NCBI GenBank assembly: GCA_023213395.1
Contig: CM041465.1
Location: 134,175,741 to 134,239,740, forward strand
Direction: 5' to 3'
DNA length: 64,000 nucleotides
From: Cycas panzhihuaensis
Taxonomy: Eukaryota; Cycadophyta
The position numbers and the translations under genes are program-made. Each line of letters opens with the position of its first letter. Within the stretch, counting starts at the first letter, position 1. Under the pieces are notes generated by a model, which did not search any database, was not told the origin of the DNA, and worked only from the letters and a program-made list of their open reading frames with translations. Shown here piece after piece: positions 1-11,064 of this stretch.

Positions 1-204
1 CTCACAATGTTGAAGAAACTTGTGAAGAATCCTTTAGTGGTACAAGTTTTATACAAGTACTCTTTTAAATAATTAAGAAATCTTCAGTATCAAATACCAT
101 TGACTAACCACAGAGATACTTTGAAGCTTGATATAGATATATCATTTATAAATTCCCTTTACCAATGCCAAGCCCTATTGGAATTATAAATAGTGTTGCT
201 TCAA

Positions 205-330
205 TTGATGGATAGTGGATCATGGACACAGGAATAACTCAACATATGATATGTAATTATTGTTTATATCAAACAATTGACTCAAATGTTTAAGAAGTTA
301 TTCACATAACTGATAAATCACAACAACTTG
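205..330 (+). pseudogene. Copia-1 aspartic protease remnant
   Basis: The frame through 216-233 reads W-I-M-D-T-G followed by I-T-Q-H-M, the copia protease active site (D-T/S-G at 225-233). The enzyme would cleave the Gag-Pol polyprotein inside the virus-like particle. The catalytic Asp is kept here, unlike in Copia-A and Gypsy-F. Flanking frames are broken by stops, so this is a remnant. Copia-C has the same motif at 19395-19430 with D-T-R. Confidence 0.75.
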
Positions 331-639
331 TTGAAGGAATTAGTAAAATTTTCCTAAAACTCCCAAGCTTAAGAGATTTTACATTACTTGATGTCCTATA
401 CATACCCAATCTCAAACAAAACCTACTCTCCTTATCTACACTTATCCCTCCTAGATTTAATCTAAGTGTAACTATAAATGACCAGACTCTCCAGGTCATT
501 CACCCTCTAACTGATCGAGTGGTATTAATTGGACACCTCACTGGCAAACTCTTTCAACTAAATAACTGTCCATCTTTGAAAGCCCGTTGTGCCTAAAGCC
601 CTTATGCCGATGAAAAATTTATATTTAACTCTATCTTGA

Positions 640-1540
640 CCCACCTAATATTGTCACTAGAAGCTCTTTAGCATGCTCACATAGGTCATATTCACATCGA
701 TAGACTTAGAGATCTTTGTAATACTCTTCTAAGTCTTCTAAAGTTCTCCTCTAAGCCCTTCAAATATGAAGCTTATATTATTGCTAAATCTTTTTGATAA
801 CCCTTTTCTAAAAGTTAGTGAAAATTAAGCCATCTATTACAATTGGTATACTTTAATCTGTATGGACTAATATCCATTCCTTCACTAAAGGGCAAGTTAT
901 ATTATATCTCTTTCATTGATGATTTCACTAGGAAAGTATGGGTCACTTTCTACACAAGAAAGATGAAGCCTTTCATGTATTCAAAGAATTCAAAGCCCAC
1001 ATTGAAAAAGAGTCAGGTTATCAACTCAAATGTCTTCAAACTAATAATGGTGGTGAATATACCTCACAAGAGTTTGAAATCTACCTTCGAGATAATGGCA
1101 TCAAACATCAAACAATAATAGTAGGTACGCCATAGTAAAACAGAGTTGTTGAGTGCATGAACAGGACAATCATGAACATGGCTTAAGCTATGTTAGTATA
1201 CAAAAATATACTTAGCTACCTATGGACCGAATCCATCTAGATAACTATTTATTATATCAATACTGTTAGCCCATCAAAGGAAGGATAATCACCTAATAAA
1301 TAGTGGTTAGGACAAGCCCCTATTATTCACTACTTCAAAATTTTTGGCTTTACATGCTATGCCTATATTCTGGATGTAAATCAAAATAAACTCCAGCCAA
1401 GGGCACTTAAAGGCATCTTTATTGGATACCCTATAGACAAGAAATAGTATAAGGTCTTTATACCTTCATAATAAAAAATCATCATTACCAAAGAGATAGA
1501 TGATCAGTTGCTTAGACTGGACTCCAAAATACCCTCAACA
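640..1540 (+). pseudogene. Copia-1 integrase remnant (zinc region and core)
   Basis: About 660-790 is the GAG-pre-integrase zinc region: an H-A-H-I-G-H block is visible, but the Cys pair has decayed (F-K-Y-E-A-Y-I-I-A-K-S where the family has Cys). The catalytic core starts near 830 with Y-I-S-F-I-D-D-F-T in one frame, then shifts frame near 940 and continues to N-N-G-G-E-Y-T-S (about 1043-1066). The last catalytic acid survives in V-V-E-C-M-N-R-T-I after 1140, but the middle Asp reads Asn. Stops and the frameshift make it non-functional. Integrase would insert the cDNA and make 5-bp target duplications. Confidence 0.85.
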
Positions 1541-1587
1541 TATTATAATGATATAATCAAGTATGATGTTTAGATTCTAAAATTTCA

Positions 1588-1618
1588 CGAGGAGGGGGGG
1601 GGGGTTGGGGGTGGGGTG
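1588..1618 (+). repeat. G-rich tract
   Basis: A run of about 11 G is followed by blocks of 5 and 4 G separated by one or two T. It sits in Copia-1 between integrase and RT, where Copia-C has only a short run of five G (20769-20773). It probably grew by slippage and could form a G-quadruplex. No gene is attached to it. Confidence 0.7.
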
Positions 1619-2079
1619 TGGTATGGTAGACATAAATTACTCGAAATATTAAAAACTAACAATAAATCCTTAAAATATATAAGTTATGACTCTAAACTAA
1701 TGAATACACGTCTAACACCATCCTTTGAAGATAACAGAGTTGACAAAGGCAAAGTTATTATAGAAGAATCATTCTCTCCGCCTTCAGTTGATAAAGGCAA
1801 TATAGTGGTAGAAGGACCATCTTCCTCAGGTACATCAACATCCTCATCATAAAATGATTATTTTAATGAATAATATGAGAACCAAGAAGTTGAGAAAATG
1901 AGGACCTCATTCCCAAATTGAGGATCTCATAATGCCCGCTAGCTCAATAAGGACATATGACCAAATGAGGTAGGAAAAACTAGCACTCAAAGTGCCCATA
2001 GAGCAAGGATATAGGAATCATTATATATTGACCTTGAACTAGCAAAATTGCACCTTACTCTTAATGAAGAGCCCCTCTC

Positions 2080-3540
2080 GTACCAAGAAGCTATAAAATA
2101 TATAGTCTAAATAAATACAATAAACAAAGAATACTAATTTCTCATAAAAAATGATACATGGGAGCTCATTGATCTACCACTTGGCAAAAAGGTAGTTCAA
2201 AATAAATGGGTGTTCAAAAATAAATATAGATCAAATGGCATCTTTAAAAAATATAAGGCAAGGTTGATAGCTAAAGGATTCATACAAAAGGAAGGCATCA
2301 AGTGCACAGAAGTCTTTATACCTACAACTAAGTGACTTACAATTAGAACTCTTATGGCATTGGCTACTTAATAGGGTTGGAAAATCTACCATCTTGATAT
2401 TAAGATTACATTTCTCAATGGGGATCTTGAATTAAAAAATTATATAGCTTAGCAATAAGGATATAAGATCGAAGGTTAAGAGCATAAGATTTGCAAGCTC
2501 AAGCCCCTCATGCTTAGTTTTCCAAATTGTCTAAAAGAATAGGAAAACTTAGATATGAGGTTTATGACTACCAAGATATTAATGCAACATTATTCATTAA
2601 GCACCAAAAGGACAAAGTCACTCATCTCATAATCTTTGTGGATGACATGCTAGTAATGTTTAATAGTGAATAGAAAATAAGCCAGTTGAAAAATGCCTAG
2701 GCAAAATATTCGAATTGTCTAACCTCGGTCTAATGAAATATTACTTAGGAATTGAAGTAACATAAAAGAATGGAAAAATTTTCCTCTCCCAAGAAGAATA
2801 CATCAACGATCTTCTAACTAAGTTTTAGTTAGAAGGTGATCAACCAATGGCTTTATTTATAGACACTAATACCAAACTCTCAATTGATGGCGACACTAAG
2901 GAGGCAGATGCAATACTATATAGGAAACTTGTAGGTAGTCTCATCTATACTACTAATACAAGACTAAATATTACATACTCTATTGGTATTCTTGCATGAT
3001 TTATGATAAATCCTAAGTAGAATCACTAGCAGGCTATAATTTGAATGTTAAAATATCTAAAGACCACTAGAAAATTTGGCCTATTGTATGAACTTAATAA
3101 TAGATTTAAGCTTTTTGCATACACATACTTTGTAGGAGATAAAAACGTAAGAAGATCTATGTCTAGGTATATAACATTTCTTTAAATAGCACTAACATCA
3201 TGGAGATCTACATGGTAGAAAATAGTTGTTAACTTAATTATCGAAGTTGAATACATTACTACTTCTAAGACTAACAAGGAGGTGATATGTCTTAGAAAAT
3301 TATTATAAATATTGAATATCACCCAAACAAGTCCTACCAGCCTTCATGTGGATAATCAATCAGTAATCCACATGGTAAAAAATCTTGTATTTCATAATTG
3401 TACCAAACACATAAGCACAAAAGTCCACAGGATTAGAGAACTTATTCATGATGGTATAATTCAACTAAAATACTACCCCACAGCAGATCAAGTAGATGAT
3501 ATCTTCACCAAACTTTTGCAAAAGGTGAAGTTTGAATAGT
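2080..3540 (+). pseudogene. Copia-1 reverse transcriptase and RNase H remnant
   Basis: The RT begins with a W-x-L-x-x-L-P-x-G-K block near 2160, then N-K-W-V-F-K and Y-K-A-R-L-I-A-K-G-F (about 2200-2280), and F-L-N-G-D-L at about 2410. The polymerase box F-V-D-D-M-L lies at 2634-2651 with both Asp intact, but it is reached only through stops and frameshifts. RNase H follows: Y-L-K-T-T-R-K-F-G-L-L-Y at about 3050-3090, and the clean stretch 3312-3536 ends in Q-V-D-D-I-F-T-K, the usual end of copia pol. Many stops stand where Gln or Trp is expected. Confidence 0.9.
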
Positions 3541-3910
3541 TATAAAGGTAGCTCAGCCTTAGAGCCTCCATCTTTGATTGATCAAAGAAGATGGTAATAA
3601 GATCATCATGCTCTATTCTATTTATGAAAATCCATTATGGGCGCGGAAGAATAAGAGTAAGTCTCTGCTCTATACTATTTGTAAAAATTCCATGTAGGTA
3701 CAGAAGGATAAGGGTTATATTAGTTTTAGAAAATTGGAACCTATGAAAACCTGAAATGCCATAGGGATGACCAAACAGTATATGGAGACTCAACAAATCA
3801 AGTTGTACACTTAAATTATTTGGATATCAGGATATATCAAAGAGCCACCCTAGCTATTTTAATTTATAAAAGGGGCTATAGATCTTAGAAAGTCTATGGA
3901 TTTTTATTCC
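3541..3910 (+). other. Copia-1 3' untranslated region, split by Copia-A
   Basis: No coding signal. Three diverged copies of a motif reading CCnTnATGGG, each followed by a G-A-A/AAGGA-type context, lie near 3630, 3700 and in the parallel region of Copia-C (22800-22870), so this is family 3' UTR. The element ATTCC at 3906-3910 is the left copy of the Copia-A target duplication. Confidence 0.6.
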
Positions 3911-4347
3911 TATTAGAAGTATTAATGTTACTTTTATGTTATTATTTGAGTCACATGTATAATTTCTAATTTAAGTGATTCTAATGCAAAATGTTTATAT
4001 GTTAAAGTTTAATATTATGTGGAAGGTCATTGAAATGCGTAACCACACATTTCAACGAACCTTTCTTGTTATTTATATTTTAATCCTAGATTCAAGGAAC
4101 TGATCCCTAGAATCTAGGAGGGTGTCCAGAAGCCTATTACAAGGTTGGTTTTTCCTTTTATAGGTAGTTTTGATCATGGTATTGTATAACATTTTTTCTT
4201 AATAAAATTCTAAATTTAGGAGGTGGTTTTTCTTCCCTAGAAGGGGTTTTCCACCTATCAACCCTGTGTACATGTGCATTGTCTCTTTCTTTTGTATCTC
4301 TTCTGTTCCTGTGATGTTATGACTTTGTACATGTGGCTATTCTCACA
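3911..4347 (+). repeat. Copia-A 5' LTR
   Basis: Nearly identical over its length to 15372-15806. It starts TATTAGAAGT where the 3' copy starts TGTTAGAAGT, so the first dinucleotide has decayed from TG to TA. It ends in CACA directly before the primer site. ATTCC precedes it. Confidence 0.96.
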
Positions 4348-4360
4348 TGGTATTAGAGCT
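4348..4360 (+). other. Copia-A primer binding site
   Basis: TGGTATTAGAGCT directly follows the 5' LTR. It matches the plant initiator-tRNA-Met primer site TGGTATCAGAGC with one C-to-T change. This is where minus-strand cDNA synthesis would start. Confidence 0.9.
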
Positions 4361-4748
4361 AATAGAATCCCTTTCCACTTTGTTGGAACCTTTGTCAAGT
4401 TGAATCCATCCTTTTGAACTTTTAGATGTGAAATTCTAGATACCTTCTCCTAAAGCAAAAGTTGTTTGCATCTGAAGATGCCCCATCGCCCGCTTCTGCT
4501 TTGAATAGACCATTTTCCTCCCATCTCTTCTGCACTTCTTTTTGTATTGCAAGCAACTGATCTCTGTGTGTAAAACTCCTAATGCCAGTGTGGTAGCCAT
4601 TCCTTTGTTAAGAGTTGAAGTCAAAATGCTAAGTCCAAAATTCTCAGTTGAGGAATTGAGCCAACACCTAACCTAGTTATTTAAGGTTATGAAAAAAATT
4701 ATATACTGGCATACATAGAGTCTGGAATCCAAACCCCTTCCCACTCCC

Positions 4749-5020
4749 TAGGAAGATTCAGAAAGGGTGCAGAATCCAGAGTGGCTTGTTGTAATTGGTG
4801 TTTGCACCCACCTTGGTTATGTTCCTTTGCCTAATGCTGGTGATTTTGGGGGTTAGTTCTGTCCATGCCATGGTTCTCACTATGACATTTCTGGTCAAAT
4901 ACGAAAGGGCCCTACAATTTATCCAGCATTGAGCCTGGAACCACAGTTATAGTTAAATGGCGTGGTCAGCCTATCTTCATAAGACGATGCACAAAAGATG
5001 ATATTAAGTTGGCAAATAGT
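4749..5020 (+). pseudogene. Captured, rearranged Rieske iron-sulfur protein fragment (complex III)
   Basis: 4752-4915 encodes [11 protein letters not shown], then [18 protein letters not shown], a stop where Trp is expected, [13 protein letters not shown] and I-R-K-G-P. These are both cluster-binding boxes of the mitochondrial ubiquinol-cytochrome c reductase Rieske subunit. The second Cys of box 1 has become Tyr. 4925-5020, in another frame, encodes [14 protein letters not shown] and D-D-I-K-L-A-N-S. In the real protein this segment lies upstream of the first, so the order is swapped. No transit peptide or C-terminal strand is seen. It lies between the Copia-A primer site and gag on the element's sense strand, so it travelled with the element or inserted into it. 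It is a dead fragment. Confidence 0.88.
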
Positions 5021-5465
5021 TTTCCTTTGAAGAGTTTGGACTTGACAAATTCAAGTCTTCCATACTATAAGGGGAAAACCTGCACATGAAGGGAAAACTT
5101 GCATGAGAACCTGCATGTGAGGAAGAAATAAACCCTCCTCCTAAACTTGGACTTGAATTCTATCCATGCCTGGTACTTGTAGTGATTAATCACTACTTCT
5201 GAAGCCTTTATATGCTCCATTGCATAGGGCCGTTTGAGTTGAAAATGATGAACGGCATTGAGTAAGGAAGTAGGAAGCACCTAAAGTAGAAGAATGGACT
5301 TGTGACACTGCCTAAATCTTTGTCTATTCTCCCAATTGGGGGGGGGGTTTATTGCCTCGTTACTAAGACCCAGAGTCCTGTCTTGAGAGCCAGTATTCCT
5401 TGATTCTTTCTAGTCAATAACATATGTAGAGATGCCTCCATCCGGATCCTCGTGGTCAAGTCCTC

Positions 5466-5640
5466 GAACTAGACTGAGAAACAATCGAAGGAGAGCCACC
5501 ATGAACTAGACTGAGACACAATCAAAGGGGAGCCATTGGAGAATCCAGACCTGCAACGAAGGAGAGCCACCATGAACTAGACTGAGACACAATCGAAGGG
5601 GAGCTGTTGGAGAATCTAGACCTGCAACAAAAGAGTGCTT
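5466..5640 (+). repeat. 71-bp tandem repeat in Copia-A leader
   Basis: GAACTAGACTGAGA occurs at 5466, 5503 and 5574. The last two are 71 bp apart and share flanks (GAGCCACCATGAACTAG, AGAATC-AGACCTGCAAC), giving two near-full copies plus a partial first copy. Function unknown. Confidence 0.85.
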
Positions 5641-5795
5641 CTTTAATGCGATTGAACCAGGTAGGGCTTCTAACCCATTCCCTCTCCACAAACCTCAATC
5701 GTTCTTTTATTTTATTTTTCTTTTATAAAATCTATAACCCCGTTGGGTTCGCGGGTCTGTTTTTTATTTTTTCAATTTAATTCATAAATATTAAC

Positions 5796-6110
5796 ATTTA
5801 TAAATTTAACATTAGCTTTCCCTATTATATTTATAAATCAACATTAAACCCTCCCCTATTATACTTTTAAGTTAAAATTCACCTCCCTCTTATTACATTT
5901 TATTATTAAAATCAATCCCTCATATTTATAATTTAACATTAGATCCCCCCTATTACATTTATAAATCAACATTAAACCCTCCCATATTATACTTTTAAGT
6001 TAAAATTCACCTCCCTCTTATTACATTTCATTATTAAAATTAATCCCTTATATTACACTTGATTTATAACTTAACATTAGCCCCCCCCATTACTTCATTT
6101 TAATGTTGAC
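5796..6110 (+). repeat. 127-bp tandem repeat in Copia-A leader
   Basis: AACATTAG (copy 2 AACATTAG across a line break) starts at 5808, 5935 and 6073. The first two copies, 127 bp apart, share long blocks such as CAACATTAAACCCTCCC and GTTAAAATTCACCTCCCTC. The third is partial, after an extra 10 or so bp. AT-rich with C-runs; no coding content. Confidence 0.88.
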
Positions 6111-6844
6111 AGTAACTCTCCTTATTACATCCTAATGTTAACCTTAAATCCCCTCTCTCAAAAATATGTATTCATTTTATTAAACACTTAATCTTTTGAA
6201 AGAACCGAGTTATTCTTTCCCTCTCCTTCTTTGAATTTATGGCCTCTAATTCGTCCCCTCTCTCAATGATATGATCTTATTAAAGAGTAAGGTTAACTAG
6301 GTCTTATTAGCCTATTAGAGTTATGGACTTACTACTTATTATTATCCTTTTTCTATACCATGATAGATATCCTAATAACTTTTAATTGAGCTTCATTTCA
6401 TTTAGTAGAAAATTATCTAGTTCATACTTTAAAAAGTCATCTTGAGTGAGCAACGTTTTTTCTGTTCTCTAAAGGAGAACCATTTAAAACTTTATTTAAA
6501 ATTTTCTTTTTGTCGTTACATAGATAACTAAAGGGTAATTAGATTGCTTAACACCTTTATTATTATTTTTAATAATTGAACAAGTAACTTCTTTTTCAAA
6601 TATATTTCTTTAATAATAAAGAGGACTATTAACATTTTCATAAAAGGGAAACATTTAATTCTTTTTAGGGGAAGGGTATCCAAACATATAACAATGTTTT
6701 TCAATTTCTTAAACATGTCTGTGGAATGTTAACAGGCTTACTCTGATGTTTGGTAAATCATTTATGTGACTTTTTTTACCTACACTTATTCATCAAGAAT
6801 TTTCAAAATCTTCTAACTTCTATTCATTTTTTATAATTTCTAAT

Positions 6845-7790
6845 ATGGCATTAATGTCAGGAACAACCACCTGCATTTTGATTCTAGTTTTAACTGGCTC
6901 AAACTATGCCAACTGGAGGAATCGCATATTCCATCATCTTAAACATAAAAAATTATGGTGATATGTGATAAATGAATTTAAAAAACTAAAAGATGAAGCT
7001 ACAGAGAGTTATATGGTATATTTGATGAACTCAGATTCAGCCTTAGGCACTTTATTAAACTTACTTTCACCAGAAATCAATCAGCAGTTTTCTGAAATAG
7101 ATGACCTAGCCACTGTCTAAACAACTTTACAAAAAAAATATGATAAGATCGATACAAATCAACTGTCTATCTTAGAATAACAACTGTATGACCTTACTTA
7201 TGATGATTTTACCAATGTTGAGGATTTTTTATGTAAAATTCAATTAATAAATAAAGACCTAGGTAACTGTATTAAATCCAAAACTAAAGAAGGTGATATT
7301 AAAAAAATAATCATGCATGCTAAATACAACGATACACTCTTTTGTCTTATAATAAACAAATTTCTAAAATATTTTAATTTTTTTAAAACTGCCAGACAAC
7401 AAGCTGGCAATCCTCCGATCACATTCAATCAGTTAACAAACCAACTGGTTGAACATCAAACAATGTTAATTTAAACAGGCATATTAAAAGATCCTTCCCA
7501 GGCTTTGTTTTCCAAAACTAAGCCACAAAATAAAAATAAATAATAGAACAATTCTAATCCAAAATTTTAGAAACCTCATAGAGGTTCTCAATTTAATTTT
7601 CAAAACAATACTAAGTATTATGGTCCATCTAAACATCAGAATACTCCTAATCAGTCATTTCTTAATTGGAATAATGTAAATCCTTCTCAGAACACTAGTT
7701 GTGCCTATTATCATAAAAGATGTCACACTATTGATGTCTGTAGAAGTAGAATAGCTTCGAAGGCATGGAAAGCTTCTTAAGGAATTACAA
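6845..7790 (+). pseudogene. Copia-A gag
   Basis: Starts at ATG 6845 with a short leader peptide, then L-T-G-S-N-Y-A-N-W-R, the copia gag opening that precedes the capsid domain (UBN2/gag family). Capsid homology continues to about 7470 with only Gln- or Trp-type stops (TGA at about 6960, TAA at about 7119 and 7179). A decayed zinc knuckle, C-A-Y-Y-H-K-R-C-H-T-I-D-V-C, lies near 7690-7740; the second Cys of the CCHC pattern is Tyr. Gag would form the particle and bind RNA. Broken by stops. Confidence 0.88.
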
Positions 7791-7839
7791 AACTAACCTC
7801 AATCACGGCCTCAAAATTGACAAACTCTTAATCGTTCTC

Positions 7840-8063
7840 TAACAGTAATAACTTCTGTATTTGTTATCCCTACTAATCAACCACTACAGTTGATCCTTAA
7901 CTCTGGCGCATCCCATCACATGACTGGATACTAGAAAAATTTAACCATTTATCAATCTGAAATGAACTCTGAAGAAGAGATTTCTTTTGGAAGTGGTACC
8001 CAACTTGAAGTTAAAGGATCATGTGATGTTACCTTAAAGGATAGATCAATAAAGGACATTTTC
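7840..8063 (+). pseudogene. Copia-A protease, left piece, split by element B
   Basis: 7890-7925 encodes L-I-L-N-S-G-A-S-H-H-M-T, the copia protease active site with the catalytic Asp changed to Asn (AAC at 7899-7901, expected GAC). The domain continues to I-K-D-I-F at 8063 and resumes after element B at 12332 with Y-V-P-S-L-L-P-N-L-L-S-V, the usual next block. The reading joins exactly once B and one duplicated TTTTC are taken out. Confidence 0.9.
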
Positions 8064-8340
8064 TGTAATGACCCCACACTATGTGTAATAGAGTATAAGG
8101 TTAAGGGTTAAGGAGGATAAGAATATGGGATTAGGTAGCTTAGTGGCAAAATAATATAATAATATGTGCCTCTCTGATAAATAGGGCATCCCCCATCTTA
8201 TGTAGGACAAGCTTGATATATTTTGAATACAATCTATTAGGGTTTGCTTTGGCGCCCCTTTCGGTGATCTTTTTGGTGATCTGTTTGTCTTTTGGCTTCT
8301 TTTCTTTTGCTTTTATGGTTACAGGAGTTGGCCTGTAACA
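8064..8340 (+). repeat. Element B 5' LTR
   Basis: 277 bp, TGTAATGACC to GCCTGTAACA. It carries a 12-bp internal duplication (GGTGATCTTTTT then GGTGATCTGTTT, about 8266-8290) that is single in the 3' copy. Otherwise the two LTRs are very similar. Confidence 0.95.
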
Positions 8341-8342
8341 GG

Positions 8343-8354
8343 TGGTATTAGAGC
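8343..8354 (+). other. Element B primer binding site
   Basis: TGGTATTAGAGC, 2 bp after the 5' LTR, matches the initiator-tRNA-Met primer site with one change. It is identical to the Copia-A site. Confidence 0.85.
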
Positions 8355-11013
8355 TAGGGCAAGAGCAAAACTTTTTGTCTACCCTCCTTGTTTATTGCAA
8401 GTTTTGAAGAGAATATTATTGAAGTATTGGCAATCTCTATGTAGATTTTTATATTGTGATTAAAGGGTTTTATATTGTTGATGATCCAGAATGGAGATTT
8501 ATGCAAAACCCTTAGCTATCAACCCAATGTAGGAGCCTCTTTTGTGCACATTCATTCTATTGCAGCCGGTGGAGTTCGTTTGTTCACTACCTGCTCCATT
8601 CAAGTACAACGATAGCTTTGCACGTGAATGTGAAATGACCACCTGCATAAAAGACATCTAAAGATCTACTTGAGTAAGGATGCACCCTGCCCTCCATCGC
8701 CTTCCTATATCAGTAGAGTCATCCATTTATAAACATTGAAGAACTACTATGAAAATGTGCCATACGATTTCATACACATCCTTCCATTTTGTCTCATAGT
8801 ATGGTGTTGGAGTCGAGTTGCAAGACCATTTCTATTTAAATCCATTTAGCAATTCGTTCAAGACCATTCTAAATATACTTCTATTCTATTTGTTTTGTTG
8901 GAAGGCCATTTCATCATTTTGTCCTCTATTTACATCTATTCTTCATTTGTAATTCAAGTATCACATTGATCTCCTACAGCGCAAAGTCAATTAATTATCA
9001 TTGCCAGGTTTGTGCACACTAAGCTGTTATATCCATGAGGGTTTATAATTTGCGTTACCATCTATAGCATCTGCATCTCATCGATTTGATCCAAATTGTT
9101 TATGAAGTGCCCATGGTATAGTTGGATAATTTGAAACAATGGAGATTTTAACCTGCATTGCCTTATTTATATGATAAGAAATCATTGGGCATCACTGCCA
9201 TTGGAGGTACCAAATCACTCGCTGTGTTTTTTTTAAAACAGGGTCACATATCTTGATTTGTGGCATGTGAAGATCTATCCTGCACTGTGCCATAGAAGAG
9301 ACGTCCCTACTTCGTGCCATGATCAACTTGTGTGGCTATCTCTATGGATTTCTGTTAGTGAGTCATTTTCTACTCGTGTTTCTATTTATTACTCCAGCAC
9401 CCTCTTTTAGCTACCTGCTCATCGCCTGATCTTAAGTCCTCCCTCTATTCATCGTGCGTTGACACCCTAGATAAGTTCTTTGAGCTGGTGGCAGCCCAAG
9501 CCAATGATCAAGCTCACCTGGATCTCGTTCAATGAATATGGAATAATGGCTCAAGCAATGAATAGACCATCTCTGTTCTCTGCGTTTAGCATGACCACGA
9601 TTGTCTCTGGTCCTGTCCATCTTCGTTCCTCATCTAAACCACAACGGTTGATCTCAGGGTAAAGCAAAGGTACCAGGCAACATCTTCATCCTTAGATCAG
9701 TAAATTGTAGAGATATGGATGGAAGAATGACTCGAGAATAGGCATCTTTGTGCGAAGTATTACTCAAAGACATTCAGCTGCCACTTGGCGCATTTGAGGG
9801 GATCAAGTTTACATGATGCATTCACAGAGTTGCATGAATCCCAATCTCCTCTGTATAGGCTCATTATGGAAAGAATCCATATAGTGCCTAAGTGATCAAG
9901 ATGCTTCCAACCTAGATGCTAGCTACTACACCATGTGAAGTTCCAAATTTTGCAGAACGACGATCGCAAAGAAACCTAACCACGGTGGTGGCGGATGACA
10001 AACATTTTCTTCAATGTTTTATTTTTTATTTTTGAAATATTTATCAAAATTAAAGCTAAGTTGGAGTAAGATTTATATAAATAAACATGCTACAGATTGG
10101 TGACTCTGGGAAAGATGCAGTATATGTTTGAAGTATATATTAGGTATAGTTGTGTGCCTATGTATTTGGTGGAAGGATATCTTGCATTCAACCCCCCTAT
10201 CTTTGTTGTGAGCATGCAACTACTTAGGATTAAAGCTCCTAACATTGATTATCTCTCACTGTAGCATAGCCTTTTCTATCAAGCATCTAAAATCTAGGGG
10301 GTTTGAAGTTTGTTCTATCATGCCTAAAGTTTATTATCACTTATATTTCAAGCACTAGTGTGAGAGTGTGCAAGTGCCTTACATTGCATTGGATCACCAT
10401 TATCAATTGCCTGCTATAAATGGGAGCTCTCTCGATCCCAAATATGCCAGATCTACCAATAAAGATCTCTCCATAAAATGCCTAAAGTGTCTTCTACATC
10501 AAAAATTGTTGGACCACAATTATTATCTGTTCACAGCTAAGGAGCTCTAGAGTAAATATGCCTGTGAGCGTCCTGTGATCATGCTGGGGAAGGGAGGTTA
10601 CACCCATGTGATCATGTTGGGAAAAAGAGGTTACGCCCCTGCAATAATAGTGCACATAACGTGTAAGGTTTTACATATACATCATTGCTATCAAAGTGCC
10701 GCTAAATGATCTGATGCGTTTTAAGGGCTTCGATTTAGACTATTACATGACATGTTTTAGATAACTTTTGTAATAGATATTAATAGTTGAAGTAGAGTCT
10801 TAGGGTTTATATCGTTTGGCTATTCAGACTTTAGCTTGTATGCCATTGATCTTGAGGCCACAACATTAAGGGGGGTAATCGGTTATAGACACCCCCTCAA
10901 AAAAAAAAAAAAAAACAAAGAAAAAAAAATAAGGGACAAATGGACCCAAGGCCTGATAGGAAATTACTTGCATCATATGAGAAATATGGTCTTCTTGATT
11001 GGTATTATGACTA
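8355..11013 (+). other. Element B leader, no recognised gene
   Basis: About 2.7 kb without a long frame. A short in-frame stretch at 9461-9535 (D-T-L-D-K-F-F-E-L-V-A-A-Q-A-N-D-Q) ends in TGA and could be a gag N-terminal remnant, but I cannot confirm it. An A-run lies at 10899-10929. Nothing else is recognisable. Confidence 0.5.
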
Positions 11014-11064
11014 TGAATAATTTTTTTCAACTACAATGGTGACCTCGACCTCATTTGCTTTAGG

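Larger units (their letters stand above)
1..3910 (+). mobile_element. Copia-1: decayed Ty1/copia retrotransposon, left part
   Basis: Plus-strand Ty1/copia body whose gag and 5' LTR lie outside the window. Domain order is protease motif (about 216), integrase zinc and core region (about 640-1540), reverse transcriptase (about 2080-2700) and RNase H (about 3040-3540); integrase before RT defines copia. Many in-frame stops and several frameshifts make it dead. The 3' end is split at 3910 by Copia-A. Sequence resumes at 15812 and matches the corresponding region of Copia-C (23060-23178), which proves the interruption. It is the same family as Copia-C. Confidence 0.93.
4361..6844 (+). other. Copia-A long leader between primer site and gag
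   Basis: About 2.5 kb with no element gene, far longer than a usual copia leader. It contains the Rieske gene fragment (4749-5020), a 71-bp tandem repeat (5466-5640) and a 127-bp tandem repeat (5796-6110). I recognise nothing in 5021-5465, which has only short open frames. 5641-5795 and 6111-6844 are AT-rich and non-coding. I infer that much of this leader is acquired sequence. Confidence 0.7.

Noticed and set aside
4749-5020. A functional Rieske protein gene
   Set aside because: The segment order is swapped, a box Cys is lost, there is an internal stop and frame change, and no targeting or C-terminal part.
4348-8354. tRNA genes suggested by TGGTATTAGAGC motifs
   Set aside because: These are primer binding sites next to LTRs, with no cloverleaf around them.
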